A DNA stretch of 39,662 bases, from positions 1 through 39,662 of the forward strand of contig NZ_LXET01000023.1 in NCBI RefSeq assembly GCF_001655005.1, given 5' to 3'. The DNA comes from Hafnia paralvei ATCC 29927. Lineage in GTDB: Bacteria; Pseudomonadota; Gammaproteobacteria; Enterobacterales; Enterobacteriaceae. A program made the position numbers and the translations under genes. The notes beneath the pieces were generated by a model. The model was given only the letters and a program-made list of their open reading frames with translations, did no database searches and was not told where the DNA came from. Every line of letters begins with the position of its first letter. Positions within the stretch are counted from its first letter, which is position 1. Of the stretch, positions 1 to 9,510 are shown piece by piece.

Positions 1-64
1 TCGGTAATGTGCCGGAAAGGTCAAAACCCAAATCTCGCAGTTTTTTAGCTTAAGCATTCGTAGG

Positions 65-224
65 GAGAGCCGGCACGACAGGGATGTCGTGACGGAGTTT
101 GGGGCGCCCGAGATGGGCGATACCAAACCGGAGCGGAGATGGCATCTCGGATAAAAGCGCGCGAGTGCAGAGACCACGCGCTGGTGGTCTCTGCCCGTAC
201 GCCGTCATTGGTGTCTCAATGACG
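65..224. other. Multi-hairpin intergenic element downstream of rcsB
   Basis: No gene is seen in 1-307, which lies beyond the 3' end of rcsB. In E. coli rcsC lies convergently on this side. The stretch is packed with inverted repeats: 74-91 (CACGACA, loop GGGA, TGTCGTG), 105-119 (CGCCC, loop GAGAT, GGGCG), 136-148 (GAGAT, loop GGC, ATCTC), 167-194 (11 bp, GCAGAGACCAC with its complement, loop of 6) and 203-224 (CGTCATTG, loop GTGTCT, CAATGACG). None has a T-tract typical of a simple terminator. The first hairpin shows the CAGGGATG motif in its loop, as do hairpins at 23493-23535 in this window. It could be a dispersed enterobacterial repeat, a structured 3' UTR or a small RNA; the sequence alone does not decide. 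Confidence 0.6.
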
Positions 225-307
225 CTCGATACCGACTGGCGGGCGGAACCTTACACAGTCATAACATAGAACAAAACCGTGCAAAAATGGCACCGGTTTA
301 TGCACCC

Positions 308-958
308 TTACTCTTTATCCACCGACATAATATTCACGGAAGAAAGGTAGTTCAGCAGTGCGATATCGTTATCAACGCCTAATTTCAGCATTGCAGATTT
401 CTTTTGGCTACTGATCGTTTTGATACTGCGGTTTAGCTTTTTAGCGATTTCCGTTACCAAGAAACCTTCGGCAAACAGGCGCAATACTTCGCTTTCTTTT
501 GGTGACAAACGTTTATCACCATAGCCACTCGCGCTGATTTTCTCGAGCAGTTTAGACACGCTTTCTGGCGTGAATTTCTTACCCTTTTGCAGCGCGGCTA
601 AGGCTTTCGGCAAATCAGCCGGTGCGCCCTGTTTAAGAACGATACCTTCAATGTCTAATTCGAGAACGGCGCTCAAAATAGCAGGGTTATTATTCATCGT
701 CAGAACAATAATCGACAAATGAGGGAAGTGGCGCTTGATATATTTAATCAAGGTAATGCCATCGCCGTATTTGTCACCCGGCATGGAAAGATCGGTGATC
801 AGTACATTCGCATCCAGCTTAGATAAGCTATTGATGAGTGCCGTTGAGTCTTCAAATTCCCCGACAACGTTAACCCATTCGATTTGTTCAAGTGACTTCC
901 GAATACCGAATAGGACAATTGGATGGTCATCAGCAATAATTACATTTAGGTTATTCAT
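308..958 (-). CDS. rcsB: Rcs phosphorelay response regulator RcsB
   Basis: Transcription factor of the Rcs envelope-stress phosphorelay; in enterobacteria it controls capsule, motility, biofilm and cell-division genes, alone or with RcsA-type partners. The 216-residue protein has the family's usual length. Residues 1-120 form a receiver domain with the acidic pair D10-D11, phospho-acceptor D56 in the ITDLSMPG motif, and the conserved lysine of the VLKQG segment. Residues about 148-210 form a LuxR-type helix-turn-helix (LSPKESEVLRLFAEG, then IAKKLNRSIKTISSQK). The sequence is almost that of E. coli RcsB from end to end. The ATG overlaps the end of rcsD by 8 bases, so the two are translationally linked. 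No partner rcsC is visible within the window. Confidence 0.98.
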   Translation of the reverse strand: MNNLNVIIADDHPIVLFGIRKSLEQIEWVNVVGEFEDSTALINSLSKLDANVLITDLSMPGDKYGDGITLIKYIKRHFPHLSIIVLTMNNNPAILSAVLELDIEGIVLKQGAPADLPKALAALQKGKKFTPESVSKLLEKISASGYGDKRLSPKESEVLRLFAEGFLVTEIAKKLNRSIKTISSQKKSAMLKLGVDNDIALLNYLSSVNIMSVDKE

Positions 959-3656
959 GTTGTTGGCTACCTAGTAGAAGCAGTCGGCTGACAAAAGTAT
1001 CAATCTGACTGATCAAAATCTTTATATTTGTTACGTCGCTTTCTTTTATGGCGTGCTCTAACTGTTCACATAACGTTTTGCCGGTAGGGATGTTAAGCAT
1101 GGCAAAAACGCCTTTTAGGCGATGTGCAGTTAGTGAAAGCGGGGATAAATCACTCTGTTCCGCCTCAGTATACAGTTTCTGTACATCTTCCGGTACTGTT
1201 TCAACAAACAGGGAAAAGTAATCCTTTGATTTAAAAGGAGTGCTATCAGATGCTGGATCTTCATTTTCGGCATAATCCGTATCGATTGGCGATTCTGTGA
1301 CCGCTATTTGCTGTTCAATAAGTAGCAGAATGGCGTCAATTAGCGGCTCTGTCAGGTTGAAATTTGCCTTAATGCGATGCGGCGCATACTCTTCAAAGCC
1401 ATCGATGTCTGACACTAAAAGCAGTGTGTAGTCATCAGCATTGTCGGGAGAATCCGTGAGCGTAATATCATATTCTTCATTGGCATCTCGGCCATCTGCA
1501 ATAATCGATGCCGCTCCAAACGCCGCGAGTTTATGTGTAATCAGGCTGCGGATTTCATCGGACGTAATTTGCAGATATGCCGTAATTCCATCGAGTAATT
1601 TTTCGGACTCTTCTTCCTGCTTTTCGACCGGATGCATAATGCAGTTGAAGTTGTACCTTGTGCCAATATCATCTTTGCTTTGGATATCCAGTCTGCCACT
1701 CATTCTTTTGCACAACTGACCACAAAGATAATAGGTCATGCCTGAGCCTTTAGCGAAACGGTCGCTCTGCGGCTCGCCTAAATTGGGGTAGCGTAGACCA
1801 TAAATTTCCTTGTTCGACACGCCGGTTCCCGTATCACTGAGTTCAAAATAAAGGTGATCTGGTGACTCTGGCTTCTGCGTCACTTTTAGTGTGATCTTTC
1901 CATACACCGTGGTAATAATGGAATAGTGCAACAGCATGGAAAGTACTTGTTCTAATGATCGTATGTCACCGATGAATTCTCTTTCTGGCTCGATATCGGT
2001 GTGATTGATCAATGTTAACCCCTTGCGGCGAATTTCCGGCAGACTACGTTTAAGCAGTTCATCAATGCGCTTGTTGAGGTTGAACGTTTCAGTGACTGGA
2101 CGCCAATCACGGTTTTCTATTTCAGTCAGTAGCGTGATTTCATTAATTAAAACCTGCGCGTGGCGAGCTTCTGCCCACAGTAAATCCAGTACGCGCGGGT
2201 CATCTTTATTATTTTGGATATCCGTTACCAGCTTCTGAATATTGCTCAGGGGATCGTTAAGCTCACGGCTAAGATTGCTGGTCATTATTTTTCGTGCGGT
2301 AAGATTTTTCTCATATTCACTCTGAGCCTGTTTCAGCTTTTTGCTGACCATCATCTCTTTATCCAAATCGCGCATTAGGAAAAGGGCAGATTTAATATTC
2401 TGCTGGCTACGCACCATTTGAATTTCATACATTTCATTATTGACCGTCGCCTGAATCCGCCCCTGATGCTCCTGCGCCATGCTGGCAATTTTACTCAGGC
2501 TGAGGTGTGGTAGCAGGTGATCGGCAATCTTATTGCTGGCAACTACGGTATCAGTGTCAAAGCGATAAATCAGCAGGCCGATCGGTAGGTGAGTAATGAT
2601 CTCCTGATTCATCTCTTGCTGGGCGCTCAGCTGCGCCGCCATGCGTTTACCTGGGCGGATATATTGATGACGCACAAAATAAAAGCCCGTAAATGACAGC
2701 GCTAACACCAGCAGATTGATTAAGAGCAGCCAGAAATTATTTCTTAGCATATCTACAATCAGGGTCGTCGCCGGAACATTGAAATCCACCTTTAAAGGTG
2801 TGTTATACAACGGAGCGCTAATTGTCAGCCATGGCCACCTTAGCGTGGTATAAGCCGCAGGAATTTCCTCACGAGACATCATTTCTGATAGCGAGTCAGG
2901 ATTTTCTGTAATTTGGAAGCGTTGTACCGGCAAATCGCGAGGCAGAATATCGCCGACGGGCAGGTCAAAAGCGACAACGGTGGCCAAATGCCCCGGATTA
3001 TTGAACGTGGTACGTAAGGTAAAATAGTAAGAGTTTAGGAAGCGAAATTTGCGCAGCCCTGAGAATCCTTCGCGTTCATCCAATGAGTTAGATTGTTGTA
3101 GCATTTCGGCTTTTCGCGACTCGACCACGTTGCCGAGATATCCCTCTTTATAGCGCGCGGAGAGATCTTTCATCGGCATGGTCGAGATCAGAATCAGGCT
3201 ATTATCTTGCCCATTCAGATAATACATCGAATAAGTTTCTGTCTCTGCGCCCCACAGGATGTCGAGATAGTTCGACATCCGCATCGCGAGATCGCTGGTC
3301 GTTACGTCGTGTAGGCCGAAAATTAAAGCGTCAGTCTTATGACGGCTCTTCTCCAGCAGATAGATATCGGGGCGTAAACGGATTTCATTGACAGGAGAGG
3401 GTAGCTGCACCGAATTGCTGGCAGAAAGATTGTCATAGATTTGGTAGGTCACAAAGCGATAGGTTTCGATGCGCTTTTGTAGCTGGTCGGCCACCGATGA
3501 CAGCATGGTTTGTTTGCTGTTGATATATGCATTGACATAGTTATAGCCATACAACAAGTTTGCTAGAACCAGTAGACAAATAAACAACGCATAGCTGCGG
3601 GTAATCCCTGAAAGTGAGGCATCGTTGCTTTTAGACGGTTCCTTCGGACTTAACAT
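951..3656 (-). CDS. rcsD: Phosphotransfer protein RcsD
   Basis: Inner-membrane intermediate of the Rcs phosphorelay that passes phosphate from the RcsC receiver to RcsB. The protein has 901 residues, close to E. coli RcsD (about 890). Visible parts: an N-terminal membrane segment (about residues 22-42), a periplasmic sensor region with the RcsD signature around YYLNGQDNSL, a second membrane segment (about 307-326), a degenerate histidine-kinase-like region lacking a convincing catalytic histidine, an ATPase-like fold, and a C-terminal HPt domain with AHRLKG, whose histidine (about H845) is the phosphotransfer residue. The gene ends 8 bases inside rcsB. Upstream, 101 bases separate it from the co-directional ybhR, whereas in E. 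coli this side of rcsD faces micF/ompC. Confidence 0.97.
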   Translation of the reverse strand: MLSPKEPSKSNDASLSGITRSYALFICLLVLANLLYGYNYVNAYINSKQTMLSSVADQLQKRIETYRFVTYQIYDNLSASNSVQLPSPVNEIRLRPDIYLLEKSRHKTDALIFGLHDVTTSDLAMRMSNYLDILWGAETETYSMYYLNGQDNSLILISTMPMKDLSARYKEGYLGNVVESRKAEMLQQSNSLDEREGFSGLRKFRFLNSYYFTLRTTFNNPGHLATVVAFDLPVGDILPRDLPVQRFQITENPDSLSEMMSREEIPAAYTTLRWPWLTISAPLYNTPLKVDFNVPATTLIVDMLRNNFWLLLINLLVLALSFTGFYFVRHQYIRPGKRMAAQLSAQQEMNQEIITHLPIGLLIYRFDTDTVVASNKIADHLLPHLSLSKIASMAQEHQGRIQATVNNEMYEIQMVRSQQNIKSALFLMRDLDKEMMVSKKLKQAQSEYEKNLTARKIMTSNLSRELNDPLSNIQKLVTDIQNNKDDPRVLDLLWAEARHAQVLINEITLLTEIENRDWRPVTETFNLNKRIDELLKRSLPEIRRKGLTLINHTDIEPEREFIGDIRSLEQVLSMLLHYSIITTVYGKITLKVTQKPESPDHLYFELSDTGTGVSNKEIYGLRYPNLGEPQSDRFAKGSGMTYYLCGQLCKRMSGRLDIQSKDDIGTRYNFNCIMHPVEKQEEESEKLLDGITAYLQITSDEIRSLITHKLAAFGAASIIADGRDANEEYDITLTDSPDNADDYTLLLVSDIDGFEEYAPHRIKANFNLTEPLIDAILLLIEQQIAVTESPIDTDYAENEDPASDSTPFKSKDYFSLFVETVPEDVQKLYTEAEQSDLSPLSLTAHRLKGVFAMLNIPTGKTLCEQLEHAIKESDVTNIKILISQIDTFVSRLLLLGSQQHE

Positions 3657-3695
3657 AGTGTTGATATGACCCTACCTAGACAAATTCTGTGTCGC

Positions 3696-3724
3696 AGTAT
3701 AGCAATAGTGTTGCGAACTGACAT
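3696..3724 (-). promoter_or_regulatory. Candidate rcsD promoter
   Basis: Read on the minus strand, an extended -10 (TGCTATACT; hexamer at 3696-3701) lies 17 bases downstream of a weak -35 (ATGTCA, 3719-3724). It sits about 40 bases upstream of the rcsD ATG in the only gap between ybhR and rcsD. This is a pattern match by eye only. Confidence 0.4.
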
Positions 3725-3757
3725 GAGTTGCTTATGGTTTCGGATATATACCTGTTT

Positions 3758-4882
3758 TCACGCAATCTTGCGTCTAAACATGGCATAAGCAGCGCTGCCC
3801 GTGGTGAGCGTTATCACCAACAGCGGCCATAAACTGTGCCAGATAATATCGAAGCTAACATCCTTTAAATAGAGCTCTTTGGTGATATCGGTGAAGTGGC
3901 GGATGGGGTTCACCCACGTCAGGTTTTGCAGCCACACGGGCATATTTTCCACCGGTGATACATACCCTGACAGTAAAATCGCGGGCATCATAAAGACAAA
4001 TACGCCGATAAACGCCTGCTGTTGGGTTGAACAGAGCGATGAAATCAGGAGACCAAAACCCACTAATGAAAGCCCATAGATCAGCATCGTAAAGTAAAAC
4101 AGCAGCAGCGATCCGGCAAATGGAATCTGATAAGCAAAGATCCCAATCAATAACACGATAGTGGCTTGGAAAGTGGCGACTATCAGTGCGGGAATCGCCT
4201 TGCCGACAAAGATCTGCCAAGTATTAAGCGGCGAAACCAGCAACTGTTCCAGCGTCCCTTGTTCACGCTCGCGCGCAACCGAAAGGGAAGTGACGATCAG
4301 CACGCCGATAGTGGTAATCATGGCAATCAAAGATGGCACCACAAACCATTTGTAATCTAGATTCGGGTTGTACCAGTTGCGTACCACCAACGCTGAGTTT
4401 TTCTGGGCCAAATCTTTTGATTGCGCTGGCTGACCACTGACCAATTCTTGCTGATAATCACGCACGATTTGTTGCACGTAGTTTGCGGCAATTTGGGCGC
4501 TGTTCGAGCTACGTCCATCCAGTATTAACTGCAATGGCGCCTGATGACCAGACAGAATATCGCGAGAGAAATTGGCTGGAAAACGGATCAGCAGCAGCGC
4601 TTGACGGTTATCAATCGTAGGTGCAATTTCCTGCGGACTGTGTAGCAATAAAACGTTTGAAAATGCCTTTGCCTTGGCAAAACGTTGTGTGAGCTCAACA
4701 GAAGATTGACCGCTGTCTTCACTGTAAATTGCGATGCTGGCGTTAGTCACTTCCAGCGTCGCGGCAAAAGGAAACAGCACTACCTGTAAAATTACCGGCA
4801 TGATTAAGATGGCGCGAGTCTGTGGATCGCGCAGTAGCGATTGAAGTTCTTTAACGATCAGAGTCCACAGTCTATAAAACAT
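3758..4882 (-). CDS. ybhR: ABC-2 type permease YbhR
   Basis: Integral-membrane subunit of the YbhFSR ABC exporter, which in E. coli has been linked to drug or cation efflux. At 374 residues it matches the family. It has an N-terminal membrane helix (about residues 23-43), a periplasmic domain of about 150 residues, and a C-terminal block of five to six hydrophobic segments holding the ABC-2 signature SVAREREQGTLEQLLVSPL. The family pattern FVVPSLIAMITTIG opens the membrane block. It begins 9 bases after ybhS, and its Shine-Dalgarno (AAGGAT) overlaps the ybhS stop, which supports one operon. It is the last gene of the operon; no obvious terminator separates it from rcsD. Confidence 0.93.
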   Translation of the reverse strand: MFYRLWTLIVKELQSLLRDPQTRAILIMPVILQVVLFPFAATLEVTNASIAIYSEDSGQSSVELTQRFAKAKAFSNVLLLHSPQEIAPTIDNRQALLLIRFPANFSRDILSGHQAPLQLILDGRSSNSAQIAANYVQQIVRDYQQELVSGQPAQSKDLAQKNSALVVRNWYNPNLDYKWFVVPSLIAMITTIGVLIVTSLSVAREREQGTLEQLLVSPLNTWQIFVGKAIPALIVATFQATIVLLIGIFAYQIPFAGSLLLFYFTMLIYGLSLVGFGLLISSLCSTQQQAFIGVFVFMMPAILLSGYVSPVENMPVWLQNLTWVNPIRHFTDITKELYLKDVSFDIIWHSLWPLLVITLTTGSAAYAMFRRKIA

Positions 4883-4891
4883 AACACATCC

Positions 4892-6037
4892 TTAATCCAG
4901 ACGACGCTTGGTTTTCCAGGCGGTAAGCCCGATAAATACCACGGCGGAAATAATCAAAAACAACAGGTTAACGAGCAGAACGCTGCCGATATTCCCAGCT
5001 AAAAATAGCGTTTGTAAGGTACTGACAAAGTAGCGTGCGGGGATGACATAAGTCACCGCCTGAACAATAGCGGGCATGCTGTCGATTTCAAAGATAAAGC
5101 CAGAAAGCATCACCGCGGGTAAGAAACCCGCATTCAGCGCAACCATTGCGGCATTGAACTGGTTACGAGTAATAGTTGAAATTAACAGCCCCATTCCCAG
5201 TGTGCTTGCCAGAAACAGACTGGTCATCACAAACAATATCGCCAGCGAGCCTCGATAGGGTACGCCCATCACGAATACCGCCACCAGCATACACAGCGTC
5301 ATAGCGAGCAGACCCAATATGTAATAGGGCAATAGCTTAGAAAGCAGCAGTTCGGTACGCGTTACCTGCGTAGACAGCAGGGCTTCCATGGTGCCGCGCT
5401 CCCATTCTCGGGCAATGACCAGCGAGGTTAGAATCGCACCGATTACCGTCATGATAATGGTAATGGCGCCGGGAATAATAAAATGTTGGCTGATCGCGGC
5501 AGGGTTAAACCAATAGCGTAGCTGCACGTTGATTAATGGCTTAAATTCACCACCGTTATCAACAGCGCGCTGTTGTAACCAGATTTGCCAGATACCTTCG
5601 GCATAGCCTTGCACAAAGTTTGCTGTATTAGGTTCACTGCCGTCGGTAATAACCTGAATGGGAGCTTTTCCCTCTGGGCGAGCCAATTGAGCAGAGAAAT
5701 CGACGGGAATCACGATCAGCCCACGAATTTTCCCAGCCTGAAGTTTCTTAATGAGGCCCTGACGATCGTCGCTCACCGTAGCCGCGATATAGGGGGAACC
5801 AATAAAGGTATTTGCCAAATCGCGGGCGTCTTCGGATTGCTGTTCCATTAAGATACCGACATGCAGTTTGCTGGAGTCTAGATTGATACCATAGCCAAAA
5901 ATGAACAGCAGCATCAGCGGAATGACCACGGCAATTAACGCGCTGCTTGGATCACGCAGGATCTGTGCGGTTTCCTTGCGACATAACGCGCGCAGCCGCC
6001 GCCAGGAAAAATGGATATTGTTAGCACTTTCACTCAT
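4892..6037 (-). CDS. ybhS: ABC-2 type permease YbhS
   Basis: Second permease of the YbhFSR exporter, expected to pair with YbhR in the inner membrane. It has 381 residues, an N-terminal segment with the conserved RALCRKETAQILRDPSS stretch, a first membrane helix at about 34-53, a long periplasmic loop, and a multi-helix C-terminal half with the ABC-2 motif VIAREWERGTMEALLSTQ. The start codon overlaps the ybhF stop in an ATGA arrangement (6034-6037), the usual sign of translational coupling of ATPase and permease. Length and motifs are as in E. coli YbhS and nothing is disrupted. Confidence 0.93.
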   Translation of the reverse strand: MSESANNIHFSWRRLRALCRKETAQILRDPSSALIAVVIPLMLLFIFGYGINLDSSKLHVGILMEQQSEDARDLANTFIGSPYIAATVSDDRQGLIKKLQAGKIRGLIVIPVDFSAQLARPEGKAPIQVITDGSEPNTANFVQGYAEGIWQIWLQQRAVDNGGEFKPLINVQLRYWFNPAAISQHFIIPGAITIIMTVIGAILTSLVIAREWERGTMEALLSTQVTRTELLLSKLLPYYILGLLAMTLCMLVAVFVMGVPYRGSLAILFVMTSLFLASTLGMGLLISTITRNQFNAAMVALNAGFLPAVMLSGFIFEIDSMPAIVQAVTYVIPARYFVSTLQTLFLAGNIGSVLLVNLLFLIISAVVFIGLTAWKTKRRLD

Positions 6038-7770
6038 GACATTTGCTCCTTATCGTATCCCTGAACCAGCTCAATGAAAGCTTGCTCCATGGTCGGGTTT
6101 GGATTGTCATCGTTGGCGACGCTGTTTTTTAGCTGATCGGGCGATCCTGCGGCGATAATTTTGCCGCGATAGACTAGCCCGATGCGATCACAATATTCCG
6201 CTTCATCCATAAAGTGCGTGGTGACCATAACCGTGACGCCTTTATCAACCATACCGTTAATGTGCAGCCAAAATTCTCGGCGGGTGAGGGGATCAACGCC
6301 TGAAGTCGGTTCATCCAGAAAAAGGATGTCAGGTTCATGCATCAGCGAACAGGCTAACGCTAGCCGTTGCTTGAAACCCAGCGGCAGAGAATCTGGGGTT
6401 TGGTCTAAAATCGGCGTGAAGTTAAAGGCATTGATCATGCCGTTAATTTTGTCTTTTTGCTGTTTGCCTTTCAGCCCGTATACGCCGGAGAAGAACTTCA
6501 GATTTTGTGCCACCGTCAGATTGCCATAGAGCGAAAACTTCTGCGCCATATAGCCCAAATGCTGACGTGCTCGACCAGAATCGGTTTTCAGATCCAGTCC
6601 CAACACCAACGCTTTGCCGCTGGTCGGTTTAAGTAGGGCACACATCATTTTGAAAGTGGTGGACTTACCTGCACCATTGGGTCCTAAAAGACCAAATATT
6701 TCGCCGCGTTTGACCTGAAAATCAACGTGGTCAGTAGCGGCAAAATCACCAAACTTTTTGGTTAGCTGCTGCGCCTCAATGACGGTTTCAGCAGGATCGA
6801 CTTTGACCTGCGGCATAATTTTCGCCAACTCAGATTCATGGTCGGGCCCCCCGCCGAGCAAATCGATGAAGGCATCTTCAAAACGCGGCTCGGCTTCTAG
6901 CAATTCGGCTTCAGGCTGTTCGAGCGCTTGTAACAAAGCAGAGTGTTCGGCGTTTTCTTTCAGAATCAAGCGCAGATATTTACCTTGGATGACACCATCA
7001 CTGACCGATGGGAGGCAGATAGCACGTTGCAGCAATTTGCGGTGTGAGATGCCTTTAGCGCGCAGTAAAATGGTGCGGCCCGCCATGCGTTGGGTTAATT
7101 CTTGTGGGGCGCCGCTGTAAAGCAGTTTACCTTCGTTCATCAGCAGAACTTCTCGGCACTGCTCGGCTTCATCGAGATAGGAGGTGCTCCATAGGATCAG
7201 CATTCCTTCGTCTGCCAGCTCGTGCACCATGCGCCAGAGTTCGCGGCGAGAAATAGGATCGACACCGACGCCGGGTTCATCCAGCAGCAGAACTTTGGGC
7301 TCGCCGACTAAGGTACAGGCTAAGCCAAGCTTTTGCTTCATTCCTCCGGATAGCTTACCGGCTAACCGTTCGGTAAAACGGGTTAAATCCGTAAACTTCA
7401 GCAGTTTTTCGAAGGTTTTTTGCCGCTCCTCACCGATTACGCCACGCAGATCGGCGTACAGCGTAAGGTTTTCGATAACGGTGAGATCTTCATATAGTCC
7501 AAACTTTTGCGGCATATAGCCCAAAATAGCGTGCAATTCGCTGTCTTGGGCAATGGGATCCAAACCGACTACCTGTATTTTGCCGGTGCTTGGTTTCAGA
7601 AGACCAGCGAGCATACGAATGAGCGTCGTTTTCCCTGCACCGTCCGGTCCGACGAGCCCCATTACGGCACCACTGGCAATGCGCGTAGTTAGACTGGCGA
7701 CCGCCGGTTGTGCCATGCCCGCAAAACGCTTTGCTACGCCGTCGAGCACGATTTCGTGTTGCGTACTCAT
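6034..7770 (-). CDS. ybhF: Tandem ABC ATPase YbhF
   Basis: Cytoplasmic ATP-hydrolysing subunit driving the YbhRS permease pair. The 578-residue protein carries two complete ABC domains in one chain. The first has Walker A GPDGAGKTT at 41-49, signature LSGGMKQK and Walker B LLLDEPGVGVD. The second has Walker A GPNGAGKST near residue 360 and Walker B LFLDEPTSGVD. The second signature is LPLGFKQR rather than LSGGQ, an oddity shared with E. coli YbhF, so not damage. The start lies 11 bases after the ybhG stop, preceded by the Shine-Dalgarno AAGGAA. Confidence 0.95.
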   Translation of the reverse strand: MSTQHEIVLDGVAKRFAGMAQPAVASLTTRIASGAVMGLVGPDGAGKTTLIRMLAGLLKPSTGKIQVVGLDPIAQDSELHAILGYMPQKFGLYEDLTVIENLTLYADLRGVIGEERQKTFEKLLKFTDLTRFTERLAGKLSGGMKQKLGLACTLVGEPKVLLLDEPGVGVDPISRRELWRMVHELADEGMLILWSTSYLDEAEQCREVLLMNEGKLLYSGAPQELTQRMAGRTILLRAKGISHRKLLQRAICLPSVSDGVIQGKYLRLILKENAEHSALLQALEQPEAELLEAEPRFEDAFIDLLGGGPDHESELAKIMPQVKVDPAETVIEAQQLTKKFGDFAATDHVDFQVKRGEIFGLLGPNGAGKSTTFKMMCALLKPTSGKALVLGLDLKTDSGRARQHLGYMAQKFSLYGNLTVAQNLKFFSGVYGLKGKQQKDKINGMINAFNFTPILDQTPDSLPLGFKQRLALACSLMHEPDILFLDEPTSGVDPLTRREFWLHINGMVDKGVTVMVTTHFMDEAEYCDRIGLVYRGKIIAAGSPDQLKNSVANDDNPNPTMEQAFIELVQGYDKEQMS

Positions 7771-7781
7771 GCTTGCATTCC

Positions 7782-8780
7782 TTAGCGTGTTGCGCCGTCG
7801 TCGTTGAAGCGCAATGTGACAGGCATTCCTTGACGTAGACTGTCATCTGCATCGGTTACGATAACACGCAGGCGATACACTAAATCGGTGCGTAACTCCG
7901 GTGTTTCGACGCTTTTCGGGGTAAATTCTGCGGTTGGCGAAACAAAACCGATTTTGCCGTGATAAGGTTTATTTGGGCGACCGTCGGTATAAATCTGTAT
8001 TTCCGTTCCTGGTATGGCTTTGCTGAGGTTCTCTTCACTGACATACGCGCGGATCCAAACTGGTCGGGTTAACGATACGCTGAATACCGTGCTGCCAGAG
8101 GCCAGCATGGTGCCGGGTTCTACCGCACGAGTCAGAATGGTGCCATCCGAGGGGGCAATCAGCTGAGTATCTTTTAGATTAAGTTCCGCCTGATCCGCCG
8201 CAGCCTGAGCCTGAGCTAAGCTCGCCTGCGCCTGTTCAATTTCCTGCGGGCGGTTACCTGTTTCATATTGAGACAGCTTATCTTTGGCCGCCTGCAAATT
8301 AGCTAATGCCTGATTGCGTGCGGTTTTGGCATCTTCCAGATCGTTGGCAGAGGTGGCTTTACTTGCCCACAAGCCTTGCTGACGTTTCAGATAACTGTCG
8401 GCGTAGCTAAAGGCCGCCTGTTGCTGTGCAACGGCAGCGCGAGCCTGAGCAATCTCTTCAGTACGATAGCCTGCTAGCAATAAATCCAGCTGAGCTTGGG
8501 CTGCTGCGACGTTGGCTTTAGCTTCGTTTAGCGAGTTGACGAAGGGGGCATCATCAAGTTTTCCCAACAACATTCCGCGGGTCACGGTATCGCCTTCATC
8601 CACGTCCAGCGAAGCTAGGCGCCCCCCGACGCGAAAGCCTAAGTTTACGGTTCGAATATCCACATTACCGTAAAGCGTTAAACCACGATCCTCATGGCTG
8701 CGGTAGTAGTAAAAACCACCGAGCGCGAGGGCAACAATAACCAGTACGGCAACGATCCCAATAAGCTTTTTGTTATTCAT
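7782..8780 (-). CDS. ybhG: HlyD-family membrane fusion protein YbhG
   Basis: Periplasmic adaptor for the YbhFSR exporter, presumably bridging to an outer-membrane channel of TolC type. A single N-terminal anchor (about residues 5-24 of the chosen form) is followed by a split biotinyl-lipoyl-like domain (GNVDIRTVNLGFRVGGR), an alanine/glutamine-rich coiled-coil hairpin (about 85-205) and a beta-barrel domain (IAPSDGTILTRAVEPGT, then SLTRPVWIRAYV). I chose the ATG at 8780, giving MNNKK, because GGAAA precedes it at a suitable distance and E. coli YbhG begins equivalently. An ATG four codons upstream (8792) is in frame but has no ribosome-binding site. The chosen start overlaps the end of cecR by 8 bases. 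Confidence 0.93.
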   Translation of the reverse strand: MNNKKLIGIVAVLVIVALALGGFYYYRSHEDRGLTLYGNVDIRTVNLGFRVGGRLASLDVDEGDTVTRGMLLGKLDDAPFVNSLNEAKANVAAAQAQLDLLLAGYRTEEIAQARAAVAQQQAAFSYADSYLKRQQGLWASKATSANDLEDAKTARNQALANLQAAKDKLSQYETGNRPQEIEQAQASLAQAQAAADQAELNLKDTQLIAPSDGTILTRAVEPGTMLASGSTVFSVSLTRPVWIRAYVSEENLSKAIPGTEIQIYTDGRPNKPYHGKIGFVSPTAEFTPKSVETPELRTDLVYRLRVIVTDADDSLRQGMPVTLRFNDDGATR

Positions 8781-9510
8781 CACTATTTCCATACGTAGTC
8801 GACTGCATCTGACCGTGAGGTGAATAAGTCATACGCAGTCCGTTCAGTAATAACTCGATATGTTGTTGTAATACCTGATTAATTAAATCAGCCTGTTCGG
8901 GGCCAATCGACGCCCAACCGGCCTGAATCCGTATCGTTTCGCGCGCCATGCGAAAAGCCAACACTTCGCCTAATAAGGCGTGTGTATGCAGGGTCGTAAT
9001 GCTGCTTTCAGGGGGCAAACCGCTGTAACCCGCGACCAGTTTTGTCATTAGCTGATGCAAAGGGGCAATACATTGTTGATGGATCAGCGGGTAGGCGGCG
9101 GTGGGGGCTAACTGCTCGCGGGACATTATCTGGCTGAGATGCAGCGTTTCGGGCTGCGTCATCAGATGACAAAAAATGCTCAGGCCGCGACGAATAAAGG
9201 ATAAGTATTCGCTTGGCGCGGGGGCCTTCTGCGCAAGAAACAGCGAGCACTCGTGCTCTAATGGGGCAAACGCTCGGCTAATAAACTCGCTAATCCATCG
9301 GGCCACGGCCAGATATAGCCCCTCTTTAGATTGAAAGTAGTAGGTAATTGCCGCGATGTTTTGCCCAGCTTTTAAGGCTATATCGCGTGTGGTGGCCCCT
9401 TCAAGCCCGCGTTCGCCGAAGAGAATAATGGCGGAATCTATCAGCGCTTGTTTTGCTTGCTCGCCGCGGGATGTGGTCGGCGTATTTAAAGGTTGGTCAG
9501 ATGATTTCAT
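8773..9510 (-). CDS. cecR: TetR-family regulator CecR
   Basis: One-component repressor, first gene of the ybh operon. In E. coli CecR (YbiH) controls the ybhGFSR operon and rhlE and affects sensitivity to cefoperazone and chloramphenicol. An N-terminal TetR helix-turn-helix (GEQAKQALIDSAIILFGERG, then TTRDIALKAGQNIAAITYYFQSKEGLY) is followed by an all-helical ligand-binding domain with the family segment HTHALLGEVLAFRMARETI. I place the start at the ATG at 9510 (245 residues), with TAGG seven bases upstream. A GTG at 9516 is in frame but has no usable ribosome-binding site. The protein is slightly longer than E. coli CecR (223) because of a longer N-terminal tail. A perfect inverted repeat lies just upstream. 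Confidence 0.92.
   Translation of the reverse strand: MKSSDQPLNTPTTSRGEQAKQALIDSAIILFGERGLEGATTRDIALKAGQNIAAITYYFQSKEGLYLAVARWISEFISRAFAPLEHECSLFLAQKAPAPSEYLSFIRRGLSIFCHLMTQPETLHLSQIMSREQLAPTAAYPLIHQQCIAPLHQLMTKLVAGYSGLPPESSITTLHTHALLGEVLAFRMARETIRIQAGWASIGPEQADLINQVLQQHIELLLNGLRMTYSPHGQMQSTTYGNSDE

Noticed and set aside
3855..4220. Minus-strand 121-codon frame inside ybhR
   Set aside because: It is another frame of the same strand within a well-recognised permease gene.
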